From contig JACPJS010000005.1 in the NCBI GenBank assembly GCA_016187405.1, forward strand, positions 1 through 40,901: a stretch of DNA of 40,901 nt, given 5' to 3'. Numbering within the stretch: position 1 is the first letter of the stretch; every line of letters starts with the position of its first letter. The notes beneath the pieces were generated by a model. The model had not been told where the DNA came from. It searched no databases and worked only from the letters and a program-made list of their open reading frames with translations. Positions 18,015 through 27,653 of the stretch are shown piece by piece. Origin of the DNA: Candidatus Aenigmatarchaeota archaeon. Lineage in GTDB: Archaea; Aenigmatarchaeota; Aenigmatarchaeia; CG10238-14; SCSR01. The translations under genes were made by a program, and so were the position numbers.

Positions 18015-18395
18015 TTATTCTATTTTGATTGCGTTAGCCACGCCATCTTGTCCAGGACGTGAAACAATCCTTGCTCTACCTGCCTCTGTATTAACAATAG
18101 CACCTTTTGTTATGACCTTTCTTCTTGCCAAATCAGGATTTGCAAAATTCGATATTACATCAATTATCTTCACTTTTATAGTCTTGTGAGTCTTCGTATC
18201 TGTCAGATTAACAAATGACAAAGAATGCAATCTTACTTTCTTTCCGCCACCTTTAGTAGACATTATGATTCTTTTTTCCTCGCCTATCTTCGAATATGTA
18301 GGATATCCGCCAAGCTCGTATCTTCTTTTCTTTCTGGCTAGATTTATCTTTCCGCCTGTGTTCTTTCTTCCTGATTCACCGTGCCATGTTGCCAT
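18015..18395 (-). CDS. rps8e: Ribosomal protein eS8 (S8e)
   Basis: WHGESGRKNTGGKINLARKKRRYELGGYPT. Confidence 0.93.
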   Translation of the reverse strand: MATWHGESGRKNTGGKINLARKKRRYELGGYPTYSKIGEEKRIIMSTKGGGKKVRLHSLSFVNLTDTKTHKTIKVKIIDVISNFANPDLARRKVITKGAIVNTEAGRARIVSRPGQDGVANAIKIE

Positions 18396-18448
18396 AACAA
18401 TCTAATGATGATTGTGGGTTTATAAATGTTAACAGTATCTATCGTTTT

Positions 18449-18934
18449 ATGAATTATGCAGGAATTGTTTTGTCTGGTCTACCTGCTTCAGGTAAATCTT
18501 CTCTTGCAAGAGAACTGTCTAGAGTTTGTGGCTGGCAGATTTATTCTATAGGAGATGAATTAAAGAGTAGATGGTTACTTGGTAATAATGGGGCTTCCTT
18601 TGAAGATTATGTGACACATTTACCATCGGCAGCTTTCCTACCAGTTATTGAAACTGCAAGAAGAAACTTAGAGACAGGAAATGCTGTAATAGATGCAAGA
18701 TACACGCCTCCTTATGATGATCTTAATCCGTTTAAGATTTTTGTTGCTGCTAGTTTGGATTTAAGGATAAGAAGAGCCTTGAAAAGGTACGAAGGTAAGT
18801 CATTTGAAGAAGTTAGGGCAATTCTTGAAAGATTGGAGGAATTTGAGTTAAGAATGGGTAGAACTCTATTTGGACAAGATTATGATTATAGAGATCCGTC
18901 ACATTATAATTTAGTTATTAACTCTGAAATTTAA
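18449..18934 (+). CDS. P-loop nucleotide kinase, cytidylate kinase-like
   Basis: SGLPASGKSSLAREL Walker A; cytidylate-kinase-like C-terminus YNLVINSEI. Confidence 0.75.
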   Translation: MNYAGIVLSGLPASGKSSLARELSRVCGWQIYSIGDELKSRWLLGNNGASFEDYVTHLPSAAFLPVIETARRNLETGNAVIDARYTPPYDDLNPFKIFVAASLDLRIRRALKRYEGKSFEEVRAILERLEEFELRMGRTLFGQDYDYRDPSHYNLVINSEI

Positions 18935-19042
18935 ACTGTTGCAGAAGAAGTTTCTGTTGTAACTGATTTGATTGTTTAATGATAACGATAAAAAAAACAA
19001 AACGCTTTTATATTTGTAGTACATAATAAGGAACAGAATTAA

Positions 19043-19261
19043 ATGACAGATAGGCCAATTGATGTTTTAGACAAGGCAAAAGGAAAAAGAGTGATAATCA
19101 AGTTGAAGAACGGTGAAGAAATCACTGGAATTCTAAAAGCACTTGACCTTCATTTGAATCTTTGGTTGGACGAAGCAGAAGTCACGAAGAATGAAACGAA
19201 AATAAGATTGGGGAGTGTTCTAGTTCGCGGTGACACGATAGTCTATGCAAGCCCAGTATAA
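19043..19261 (+). CDS. LSm/Sm-like archaeal protein
   Basis: LDKAKGKRVIIKLKNGEEITGILKALDLHLNLWLDEA and VLVRGDTIVY. Confidence 0.93.
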   Translation: MTDRPIDVLDKAKGKRVIIKLKNGEEITGILKALDLHLNLWLDEAEVTKNETKIRLGSVLVRGDTIVYASPV

Positions 19262-19313
19262 GTTTGGATTATTTAATTGAAATTTTAATGAAAAGAATTC
19301 ACTAGAGTCAGAC

Positions 19314-19742
19314 CTAGAGTTCTACAACATAAGGAGTTATCGAGTAGAAAGAAGTACGATCCATGCGACTTAATCTGGTGTAAAGTTCGCTAGCTATTTC
19401 TGAGTTAACAACGGAACCGTGTATAATTCCGACTCCCGAATGCTCGGGTGACATCGTTGCAACAACATACACGACTGGACCATTCGATACATGATCTGCG
19501 GAGTTAAGATCGCCGAATAATCGAACGCTTTCGGAATGATAATTTGCCGATATAACAGCATCACCTGAACTAGTCTCTACTATTTTTTTGTCCCTGTCTC
19601 TACGATTTTTGTTGCGGTCTTCTGCACATCTTTTGACATGCTCTTCATCAAGACCTAGCGTCATTATGTCTCTTCGATTGTCCATTTCCCTAATTAAGGC
19701 ATACAAATGCCCATTCCATTCTAAAGTCCACCTGTCAGTCAT
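19314..19742 (-). CDS. Hypothetical protein
   Basis: ORF with start MTDRWTLEW downstream of a TTTAAA element. Confidence 0.6.
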   Translation of the reverse strand: MTDRWTLEWNGHLYALIREMDNRRDIMTLGLDEEHVKRCAEDRNKNRRDRDKKIVETSSGDAVISANYHSESVRLFGDLNSADHVSNGPVVYVVATMSPEHSGVGIIHGSVVNSEIASELYTRLSRMDRTSFYSITPYVVEL

Positions 19743-19853
19743 AATCAACAGTTGAATAGTAAATTTTAAATAGACCAATGGAATTTTTGTTTACAGTAGT
19801 CCTGTTTAAGCTTATAAGTTTACGGTCCTATAATTATTTTATACGGTGTACTA

Positions 19854-20216
19854 ATGGGAATTTTTGATATATTCAAAGGCTCAGGTTCAAAAGAAAAAGT
19901 GAGTGGAGATTCTGTAGAATTTCCTGAAGATTCAGAACCAAGAGAGCAATTGACAGTAAGAATTGAAAGCATTGGTGGATTGCAGGATGTTGAAAAGGCT
20001 GCAATGTTATTGAGAAAGGGTACAGTTCTTTTATTGAAGATAAAGGACATACAAAGAAGAGATATCGGTTTGGCTCAGACTGCGTTGCAGAAATTGAAGA
20101 GATTGAGCACACAGTTCAATTGGGATCTTGTCGCATTGCCAGAAGGATATTTGATAATGACTCCAAACTTTGCAAAGATTGAGAGACCAGAGTCATCAAC
20201 ACCATCAGTAGAGTAA
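19854..20216 (+). CDS. sepF: SepF-like cell division protein
   Basis: VRIESIGGLQDVEKAAMLLRKGTVLLLKIKDIQRRD...QKLKRLSTQFNWDLVALPEGYLIMTP. Confidence 0.85.
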   Translation: MGIFDIFKGSGSKEKVSGDSVEFPEDSEPREQLTVRIESIGGLQDVEKAAMLLRKGTVLLLKIKDIQRRDIGLAQTALQKLKRLSTQFNWDLVALPEGYLIMTPNFAKIERPESSTPSVE

Positions 20217-20235
20217 ATGTAAAATATTTTCTATA

Positions 20236-20613
20236 CTAGATTTTAAAACGTGGCGCATATCTTTGATCAGTTAAAACTCTTCTCGGATCTTCTGATCTAA
20301 GTATCCTTAAACCCAAATCAAGTATTTGATATGCATTATCAGATAAACCAAAATTTATTCTTTCAGTATCTAAATCATGATTATAAGGTAGGCTAAATCC
20401 TTCTTTTTCAGATATTTGTAATTTTTCAAAGATGTCTAGAATTCTTCTATTCCTAGAAGTTACATCCATAATTGCCCTTACACCGTCGTCACTGGTGAGA
20501 GATTCTCTGTATCTTAATAAAACATCTGATAATTCTTTTGCAACAAAAAGATATGGATTCAATGCTACATATTTAGAAACATCTTCTTCAAGGGGAATGT
20601 ATCTAGCTGCCAT
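20236..20613 (-). CDS. Hypothetical protein
   Basis: 125 aa ORF with a promoter-like element 17 nt upstream. Confidence 0.6.
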   Translation of the reverse strand: MAARYIPLEEDVSKYVALNPYLFVAKELSDVLLRYRESLTSDDGVRAIMDVTSRNRRILDIFEKLQISEKEGFSLPYNHDLDTERINFGLSDNAYQILDLGLRILRSEDPRRVLTDQRYAPRFKI

Positions 20614-20629
20614 AAGTTAAATCAATTCT

Positions 20630-20646
20630 TTAAAGATTTAAATTAG
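20630..20646 (-). promoter_or_regulatory. Promoter-like element CTAATTTAAATCTTTAA (minus strand)
   Basis: Identical to 4871-4887. Confidence 0.5.
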
Positions 20647-20704
20647 GTTTCAAACGGTCTTTGATTTCTTCTTGGGATAAATAGATATCATTTCAACTTA
20701 TTTT

Positions 20705-21865
20705 ATGTCATTAAGATATTCAGATTTTGTCGATTATGATAAACTAGATCCTGTAAAAAGAATGGCATTGGAAATGTTTGAACCAACGTTAGTTTATCCT
20801 GAAAGATTAGGAATAAGAGTTGTGTCAAGTACTTTAGGTAAAACTGCTATGGGATTTGATTTCCGTGGAGTTGTGGATACTGATTTTATTTTAACCAGTA
20901 ATGTGGAAGGTCTGGGAACCAAAAATAAAATCGCTGATGAAATGTATGCAACCGTACTTGCTGAGAAAAGGAAAATTGCTGATGCAATGGGTGAGAAAAG
21001 ATTATATAGAGGATTAGGACAGGATACAGTTGCAATGTCTGTTAATGATCAACTTGCGATAGGTGCAGATGTTTTTTCTTATAATGATATTATTTCATGT
21101 GGAAACTCTTCTTGGTTTTCAACGGATATGGAAAGAGTTAGTGAATTATTGCAAGGATATAGAGACGCTGCTGATGCAGGACAATTTGCTATACCACAAG
21201 GTGAAACATCAGAATTAAGAGATGTTGTATTTCCTGATACACTTCATTTGGCTGGTTCTTCGATTGGATTGATTAGGCCACCAAGTAGACATGTTACAGG
21301 AGACAGGATACAAATTGGTGATATAATTTATGGATTGGAGAGCAGTGGTATGCATGCAAACGGAATTGCAAAAGCGAGAAGAATCACAGAAAAATTGAAA
21401 AATGGTTACTTCACTGAATTAGGAAAAAACAAAACAGTAGGTGAGGCTTTGCTTGCTACCACAACATTGTATTCAAGAGCTGTAATGGCAATGTTGGATG
21501 CAGGTGTGGATATTCATTATTTGCAACCTATTACTGGACATGGGTGGGAAAAAATTGCACGACCGAGAAAACAATTCACATACGTTATTGAAAGGTTACC
21601 TCCTGTTCCATCACTATTTCGAGCTTTGATCGAATGGGGTTCTAAAAATGGATTTGATATGTCTGATAAGGAAAATTACTTCACATGGAACATGGGAATT
21701 GGATATGTTATAATAGCTCCCGAAAGTACACGTGAAGCTGTTTTGACTACTGCAAGAGACAAATGCGGAATAAGTACACACATACTTGGTTATGTTGCTG
21801 AAGGTGACAGGCAAGTTTTAATGCCATTTAGTGAAAACGGAAAACAAGTTGCATATACACCTTAG
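20705..21865 (+). CDS. PurM-like AIR synthase family protein
   Basis: DFILTSNVEGLGTKNKIA, DTVAMSVNDQLAIGADVFSYND, GLESSGMHANGIAKARRI. Confidence 0.8.
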   Translation: MSLRYSDFVDYDKLDPVKRMALEMFEPTLVYPERLGIRVVSSTLGKTAMGFDFRGVVDTDFILTSNVEGLGTKNKIADEMYATVLAEKRKIADAMGEKRLYRGLGQDTVAMSVNDQLAIGADVFSYNDIISCGNSSWFSTDMERVSELLQGYRDAADAGQFAIPQGETSELRDVVFPDTLHLAGSSIGLIRPPSRHVTGDRIQIGDIIYGLESSGMHANGIAKARRITEKLKNGYFTELGKNKTVGEALLATTTLYSRAVMAMLDAGVDIHYLQPITGHGWEKIARPRKQFTYVIERLPPVPSLFRALIEWGSKNGFDMSDKENYFTWNMGIGYVIIAPESTREAVLTTARDKCGISTHILGYVAEGDRQVLMPFSENGKQVAYTP

Positions 21866-22962
21866 AATGGTCTTTGGTTTCTTCTCTGTTCAGATAATCC
21901 TGGAATATTTCCTGTCTTGTTCAAAATATCCTGATAAACCATTTCAAGTTCGTTCTCTTCAAGTTTCGCCCTCTGATCAGCTTCTATTATGACAGAAGGC
22001 ATTCCATATCCTTCATGCCCGACCATCTTCAACGTTATAGAAGAAATGAAATTCGCTTTGTCGATAACACCTTTGTCACCGAGAAAATCTATCCTGACAG
22101 GCCTGTCGAATTCTGCAGTCTTCAGATAGAATGTAAAGATTTTATTATCGCCGAATTCTTTCAATATAGGATGTTGTGCAGCTTGAGCCGAATATGGAAA
22201 CACAAGACTTCGTTCATTCTTCTGCAGTGCGTATGAAAGCAGATTAGAATCTTTTGTCCGTGTCAGAACTATTTTCATCTCCGGAGGAAATTTCGGATTG
22301 TTGTGTATGAAAAGAAAGTTGTTCAATATATCACAAAATCTCAGACCTCTACTGTCTTCTATCACACCAGCCAACACGGTCTTCTTTTTCTTGACAGTGT
22401 CAAACAATTTGCTGTAAGTTTCTATCATTCTTTTGTAGTTTTCACTGAGCAGTGTCCCTTTCTCTGGGATGAACGTGTAATGAGGTATGACAGAACCGTG
22501 CATGAATAAAATATCCGGCTCGAATTTCTCTATCGTTTCAATCGCAGTCTGGACTTCCTTTATCTGACGTTCGATGTTTGAGTTGACTTCGAATTCAATG
22601 TCATTGAAAGGATCCATTATGATTCTAGGTTCTGGAGTTGGCATCGAATCAGGATAGTATTCTGTATTAGCGAGTTTACTATCTTCATAAGAAAAAACGA
22701 CACCACATGCCTTCAATAGCATCAAGTCTATCCCATGGAATGATTTCTTCAATAGTCCGCCATCAACACCAGCAACTTTGAAATTAGAAGGTCCGTCTTC
22801 AGTAATCGGGATTATCAGTTTGTTCTCAAGGATTTCATCTGTCAATTCCAAGTCTGTCAATGAGTTTGTTTCCCGCAAGAATGTACCTAAATTCTTCCTT
22901 TGAGTCTCCATCTGACCGATGATTTTCGCGAGATTTTCAGTTATCTCAATGAGTTCTTTCAC
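21862..22962 (-). CDS. nurA: NurA-family nuclease
   Basis: VAGVDGGLL, DILFMHGSV, VLAGVIEDSRGLRF. Confidence 0.8.
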   Translation of the reverse strand: MKELIEITENLAKIIGQMETQRKNLGTFLRETNSLTDLELTDEILENKLIIPITEDGPSNFKVAGVDGGLLKKSFHGIDLMLLKACGVVFSYEDSKLANTEYYPDSMPTPEPRIIMDPFNDIEFEVNSNIERQIKEVQTAIETIEKFEPDILFMHGSVIPHYTFIPEKGTLLSENYKRMIETYSKLFDTVKKKKTVLAGVIEDSRGLRFCDILNNFLFIHNNPKFPPEMKIVLTRTKDSNLLSYALQKNERSLVFPYSAQAAQHPILKEFGDNKIFTFYLKTAEFDRPVRIDFLGDKGVIDKANFISSITLKMVGHEGYGMPSVIIEADQRAKLEENELEMVYQDILNKTGNIPGLSEQRRNQRPF

Positions 22963-23000
22963 AAGAAATATATGACTCTTAATTATTTTATATTCAAACT

Positions 23001-23426
23001 TTATCCTACAGTTCTAATTATTCTTGGTGTACCCTTATCTGTCGGATTTCTGGGTACTGATGTTATGCAATATCTACCGACTACATTCCCAGATTCATCG
23101 GATGTATAAGAAATGCCTAAAGAAAATACGTGATCTCTCGTGTAAGCATTAAAGGCATCATCACCACGATCAATTCCACCAAGGTAACAATATCTTTGAA
23201 GTAGAGGATGTCCATTAAAATCTCGTCCATTTAAAAGAAGTGTTTTTCTCCCCACATAGCTAACAACAGCCGATTCTATATCGCTCCATGTCAAACCCTG
23301 AGCGTGCAATGCTTCATCCAATTGGTCGTATATTTTCTGCAAATTTGTTGATGCTTCCCATGTAATATTCCGAGCCCGTCGAGTCAATGACTGGGATAAA
23401 CCTTCGGCTGGTACGACTAAAGTCAT
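23001..23426 (-). CDS. Hypothetical protein
   Basis: 141 aa ORF with CTTAAATCTTTTG promoter-like element. Confidence 0.6.
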   Translation of the reverse strand: MTLVVPAEGLSQSLTRRARNITWEASTNLQKIYDQLDEALHAQGLTWSDIESAVVSYVGRKTLLLNGRDFNGHPLLQRYCYLGGIDRGDDAFNAYTRDHVFSLGISYTSDESGNVVGRYCITSVPRNPTDKGTPRIIRTVG

Positions 23427-23493
23427 ATTATAGAGTTGCGAGACAAAAGATTTAAGAGCGTTATTTTTAAACTATATCTCAAATCTAATTAGG

Positions 23494-24990
23494 GTGATTC
23501 ACTTAGTCAAGGGAAAATTCTACATTACAACAGCAATACCATATGTAAATGCAGCACCGCACATAGGACATGCACTTGAATTCGTCCAGACTGATGTGAT
23601 AGCAAGATGGCACAAATTGATTGGTGATGAAGTATTCCTTACCACTGGTGCTGATGAGAATGCACAGAAGAATGTGCAGGCAGCAGAAGAAGCAGGCATA
23701 ACTACGAGACAATTGTGCGACAGTAATGCTGCTGTATTCAGGGGACTAGCTGATAAAATCGGTCTGTCATATGACAGTTTTCTAAGATCTTCTATTTCAA
23801 AAGATCACTGGCCAGGCGTCAACAAACTCTGGGAGTTGTGTAAGAAATCCGGTGACATCTACAAGAAAAAATACAGAGGACTTTACTGTGTTGGTTGCGA
23901 ACAATTCTATACGGAATCTGAATTGGTAAATGGATTGTGCCCTGAACATAAAAGAAAACCGGAAATCGTAGAGGAAGAAAATTATTTCTTCAGGTTATCG
24001 AAATACCAAAAGCAGATTGAGAAACTGATTGAATCTGGAAAATTGAAGATAGTTCCTGAGACAAGAAAACACGAAGTCCTCAGTTTTGTAAAGCAAGGCC
24101 TAGAAGATTTCAGTGTATCACGTTCTGCAAAAAGATTGAAAGGATGGGGTGTTCCTGTTCCTAGCGATGATTCACAGATAATGTATGTCTGGTTTGATGC
24201 GCTGAACGTTTATCAGACTTCGATAGGGTTCGGGATTGATGAGAAGAAATACAAGAAATGGTGGCCTGCAAATTTGCATGTGATAGGCAAAGGAATTGTC
24301 AGATTCCATGCTGTATACTGGCCTGCGATATTGTTATCTGCTGGATTGAAATTGCCTGAATCAATTCTTGTCCACGGTTATATCACACTGAATGGTCAGA
24401 AGATTAGCAAATCATTGGGCAATACAATCGACCCATTGGAACTATTCGATAAATATTCGGTTGACGCAATTAGATATTTTCTGGTTAAAGAAATTCCTAT
24501 AGGTGACGATGGAGATTTCTCAGAGAAAGCCTTGATCAATAGGATAAACGGTGAACTTGTCGCCGACTTGGGAAATCTTGTATATCGTGTACTGAGTCTT
24601 TCTGAGAAATTCAAGGGGAAGATTGAAGGCAAACCTGAACTCGACAAGAGACTGGATTTGAAAAAGATACAGGACCGTATGGAAAATTATCAGTTGAACG
24701 AAGCACTTGAAGGTGCATGGGAATTCATCAGGGCTACGAACAAGTATGTGAATGAGAACGAGCCGTGGAAATTGCAAGGAAAGGAATTGTCGAATGTTTT
24801 ATATAACTTGTTGGAGGCATGCAGAGTTATTTCAATTCTAGTTTCTCCTTTCATTCCAGAGACTTCGGAAAAAATAAATGAACAGCTTGGCGTCAAAGAG
24901 GGCGAATTGAAGGATTGCAAGTTTGAAAAATTCATTGGAAAGATTAAGAAAGGACAATATCTATTTAAAAAGATTGAAGATAAGATTTGA
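23494..24990 (+). CDS. metG: Methionyl-tRNA synthetase catalytic subunit
   Basis: YITTAIPYVNAAPHIGHALEFVQTDVIARW, KISKSLGNTIDP; GTG start. Confidence 0.95.
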   Translation: MIHLVKGKFYITTAIPYVNAAPHIGHALEFVQTDVIARWHKLIGDEVFLTTGADENAQKNVQAAEEAGITTRQLCDSNAAVFRGLADKIGLSYDSFLRSSISKDHWPGVNKLWELCKKSGDIYKKKYRGLYCVGCEQFYTESELVNGLCPEHKRKPEIVEEENYFFRLSKYQKQIEKLIESGKLKIVPETRKHEVLSFVKQGLEDFSVSRSAKRLKGWGVPVPSDDSQIMYVWFDALNVYQTSIGFGIDEKKYKKWWPANLHVIGKGIVRFHAVYWPAILLSAGLKLPESILVHGYITLNGQKISKSLGNTIDPLELFDKYSVDAIRYFLVKEIPIGDDGDFSEKALINRINGELVADLGNLVYRVLSLSEKFKGKIEGKPELDKRLDLKKIQDRMENYQLNEALEGAWEFIRATNKYVNENEPWKLQGKELSNVLYNLLEACRVISILVSPFIPETSEKINEQLGVKEGELKDCKFEKFIGKIKKGQYLFKKIEDKI

Positions 24991-24992
24991 GT

Positions 24993-25202
24993 ATGATGTT
25001 TCCAATTTCATATTCAAGAAGAATTCCGGATGAAGAGGTTACAGAGGAGACATTTTTCAGATTGTTTGATAGGGGACCACCTGAGGTAATATATAGTGAT
25101 GGGCAACGATATAGGGCAATATCTTACAAACCTGAAAACGACGAAAGATTTTTTGGCGGATTAGTTAGAATTTCAACTGCGGTTTACAGAAAAATGCTTT
25201 AA
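24993..25202 (+). CDS. Small hypothetical protein
   Basis: ORF directly after metG, before the tRNA-binding subunit. Confidence 0.5.
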   Translation: MMFPISYSRRIPDEEVTEETFFRLFDRGPPEVIYSDGQRYRAISYKPENDERFFGGLVRISTAVYRKML

Positions 25203-25243
25203 ATCTTCTAAGTGCTTATAAACTTCGCATAGTAAATTTTCTT

Positions 25244-25570
25244 ATGGAAATTTCATTTGATGAATTCAAAAAAATAGAACTCAGAATAGGAGAAATAATC
25301 TCGGTTGAAGAGATAGAAGGTTCTGAAAAACTGATCAAGCTAAAAGTTTCTTTCGGTGATGAGGAAAGACAGATTCTAGCAGGGATTAAAAAATATTATT
25401 CAAGTGAAGACTTGGTTGGGAACAAATTCATCTTTGTCACGAATCTTGAAAAAAGAAAGATAATGGGACTGGAAAGTCAGGGAATGATATTGGCTGCAGG
25501 AGATGAGAATGGAAATCCTGTATTGATATGTCCGGATAAAGACGCGAAAGTAGGAAGTATAATTAGATAA
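25244..25570 (+). CDS. Methionyl-tRNA synthetase C-terminal tRNA-binding (EMAPII/Trbp111-like) protein
   Basis: FKKIELRIGEIISVEEIEGSEKLIKLKVSFGDEERQILAGI...KIMGLESQGMILAAG. Confidence 0.92.
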   Translation: MEISFDEFKKIELRIGEIISVEEIEGSEKLIKLKVSFGDEERQILAGIKKYYSSEDLVGNKFIFVTNLEKRKIMGLESQGMILAAGDENGNPVLICPDKDAKVGSIIR

Positions 25571-25584
25571 AATCAAATATTATT

Positions 25585-26055
25585 ATGAAGCTTGTCAAGG
25601 ACTATATGGAAAAGAAGGTCAAGATTGTAAAGCCGAGTGATTCCATATTCAAGGTTGCGAAATTTCTTTCCAAACATGACATATCAGGTGCACCTGTTGT
25701 TAGCGGTAAGAAAGTCCTCGGTGTAATAAGCGAGACTGATTTGATAAAATTCATGAAATTGGATAATACAAAAAACTTTACAGAATTCGCTACAGAACCG
25801 CATACATTGACCATTGCTCTTATAGAACTTTTGAAAGAGACATTCGACATGAAAGAAAAAACTATTGAACTCAAGAGAATACGCGCGAAGGATTTCATGA
25901 CAAAAGGTGCAATTTCAGTGGGACCTAATGAGGGTATGCTTGAAGCTGCAACAATTATGGAGAGCAATAAAATTGACAGGCTGCTTGTTATAGATAGAGG
26001 GAAACTTGTCGGAATAATTTCAAGGCTCGATTTAATCAGATCTCTTATTGACTAG
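25585..26055 (+). CDS. CBS-domain pair protein
   Basis: VKDYMEKKVKIVKPSDSIFKVAKFLSKHDISGAPVV and a second CBS repeat. Confidence 0.9.
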   Translation: MKLVKDYMEKKVKIVKPSDSIFKVAKFLSKHDISGAPVVSGKKVLGVISETDLIKFMKLDNTKNFTEFATEPHTLTIALIELLKETFDMKEKTIELKRIRAKDFMTKGAISVGPNEGMLEAATIMESNKIDRLLVIDRGKLVGIISRLDLIRSLID

Positions 26056-26970
26056 GAACTCTTTGACGTTGTGCACGATTTCTTTTGCTGATTTGATAAC
26101 GGCTTCTTTTGTAGATGCGCCGATGTGTGGCGTTAGGATGAGATTATCATGAGTTCTTGCATATTCAGTCAATTTTGAATTCGATGGTAATGGTTCTTCT
26201 GTGAATACATCCAGGGCAGCTCCGGCAATCTTCCCTTCATTCAACGCATCCAATAAATCATCATCGTTTACCAATTCTCCTCGCGAGACATTTACCAAAA
26301 ATGCATTCTTCTTCATCTTGGAAATTGAACTTGAGTTTATCATGTCTCTAGTTTCTGGTGAGAGAAATGAATGTAGCGTGATAACATCAGAATTATGAAA
26401 CAAGTCGTCCAGTGTAACCATTTTGACTCCGATTTTTTCTACAATTGATTTGTCTACATAAGGATCGTAAGCGATTATTTTCATTCCAAAAACTTTCGCA
26501 TATTCTCCAATCCTACTCCCGATTCTACCGAACCCTATTATCCCAAGTGTCTTTCCTTCCAGTTCTGTACCGACGAACTCATGCCTGTTCCATTTTCCCG
26601 AAGACAATGAACTATGCGCACCCGGTATTTTTCTCACAAGTGAAAGAATCAGCGAAAATGTAAGTTCTGCGGCAGGTACTGTATGTGTACCGGATAGATT
26701 GAATATTTTTATCCCTCTTGCAATCGCATCTTCAACATCTATATGATCCAGACCTGTTGTGGATGTTCCTATGACCTTTAATCTGGTCGCTTTTTCTAGG
26801 ACATGTTTGTCAAATGTTGTATCGACTCGAGTTAGTACGGCATCATAATTTCCTATTTCATTCAACAGTTCTTCACGGGACATGTCTCTACAGACAACAT
26901 CTGCAACTCCGTCAAACTCTGACAAGATGTCTTCTGGGAAATAATTTGGTGATACAACCAATACTTTCAT
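26032..26970 (-). CDS. D-2-hydroxyacid / D-3-phosphoglycerate dehydrogenase-like protein
   Basis: TLGIIGFGRIGSRIGEYAKVFGMKIIAYDP, NVSRGELVNDDDLLDAL, LTPHIGAST. Confidence 0.9.
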   Translation of the reverse strand: MKVLVVSPNYFPEDILSEFDGVADVVCRDMSREELLNEIGNYDAVLTRVDTTFDKHVLEKATRLKVIGTSTTGLDHIDVEDAIARGIKIFNLSGTHTVPAAELTFSLILSLVRKIPGAHSSLSSGKWNRHEFVGTELEGKTLGIIGFGRIGSRIGEYAKVFGMKIIAYDPYVDKSIVEKIGVKMVTLDDLFHNSDVITLHSFLSPETRDMINSSSISKMKKNAFLVNVSRGELVNDDDLLDALNEGKIAGAALDVFTEEPLPSNSKLTEYARTHDNLILTPHIGASTKEAVIKSAKEIVHNVKEFLVNKRSD

Positions 26971-27003
26971 GATTATGATAACGTGATGAATTATTTAAGT
27001 TAG

Positions 27004-27100
27004 CGCTGGAAGCGAGATTTGAACTCGCAAGTCCTTGCGGACGCAAGCTTTCGGTTTTAAAGTTCCAGGCTTGTGCCATACCAGATTAGGCGACTCCAGC
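27004..27100 (-). tRNA. tRNA-Ser(GGA) with a 13-nt intron (27062-27050)
   Basis: Type II variable arm GTCC-GCAA-GGAC; acceptor GCTGGAG/TTCCAGC; discriminator G; anticodon arm CAAGC-CTGGAA|A-GCTTG. Confidence 0.92.
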
Positions 27101-27112
27101 ATACAATGATTC

Positions 27113-27418
27113 CTAATTTCTATAAGATAAATCGCTTGCCCATCGATCCCCGTCTATAAGAAAAATCACTTTATCGCTGCCTTTACTGCTACTCACATAA
27201 TCCTCAAATCGGATACCACCGAATGGACCCAGAGACGAGGTTTCCCAGTCGGTATACAATCTCACTTCATAGTCATCTGTACTGTAGTATCTTTCTCTTC
27301 CACCTTTAACATACATTTCAGCTGCACTCAAAACAAGATCGATAATCTGTGGGAAAGTAAGATAATTGGATGTGCGTAAAAATACATGCTCTACCACATT
27401 TCCGTTGTAAGTTACCAT
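27113..27418 (-). CDS. Hypothetical protein
   Basis: 101 aa ORF with an upstream TTAAAAA promoter-like element. Confidence 0.55.
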   Translation of the reverse strand: MVTYNGNVVEHVFLRTSNYLTFPQIIDLVLSAAEMYVKGGRERYYSTDDYEVRLYTDWETSSLGPFGGIRFEDYVSSSKGSDKVIFLIDGDRWASDLSYRN

Positions 27419-27488
27419 ATAGATTAGAAATTAATTCTAACTCAACGTTTTTAAGCTAAAATCACATATTAACTTAAGGAGGAATTCA

Positions 27489-27653
27489 ATGTTTGGCGCA
27501 AAAAAGAAACCATTTGGTGGATATGCAATCAGCTTCAAGGGAAGAAAGGAGACTTTGGAACAAGTTTTCGGGTCTGGTAAGATAGCACCATCTGAAATGA
27601 CAAAGAAATTGTGGCATTTTGTAAAGAGCAGAAAATTATCAAGCAAGGGTTAG
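27489..27653 (+). CDS. 54-aa small protein, possibly SWIB-related
   Basis: AAGGAGG Shine-Dalgarno; MFGAKKKPFGGYAISFKGRKETLEQVFGSGKIAPSEMTKKLWHFVKSRKLSSKG; the PSEMTKKLWHFVKSRKL stretch resembles part of SWIB domains. Confidence 0.7.
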   Translation: MFGAKKKPFGGYAISFKGRKETLEQVFGSGKIAPSEMTKKLWHFVKSRKLSSKG

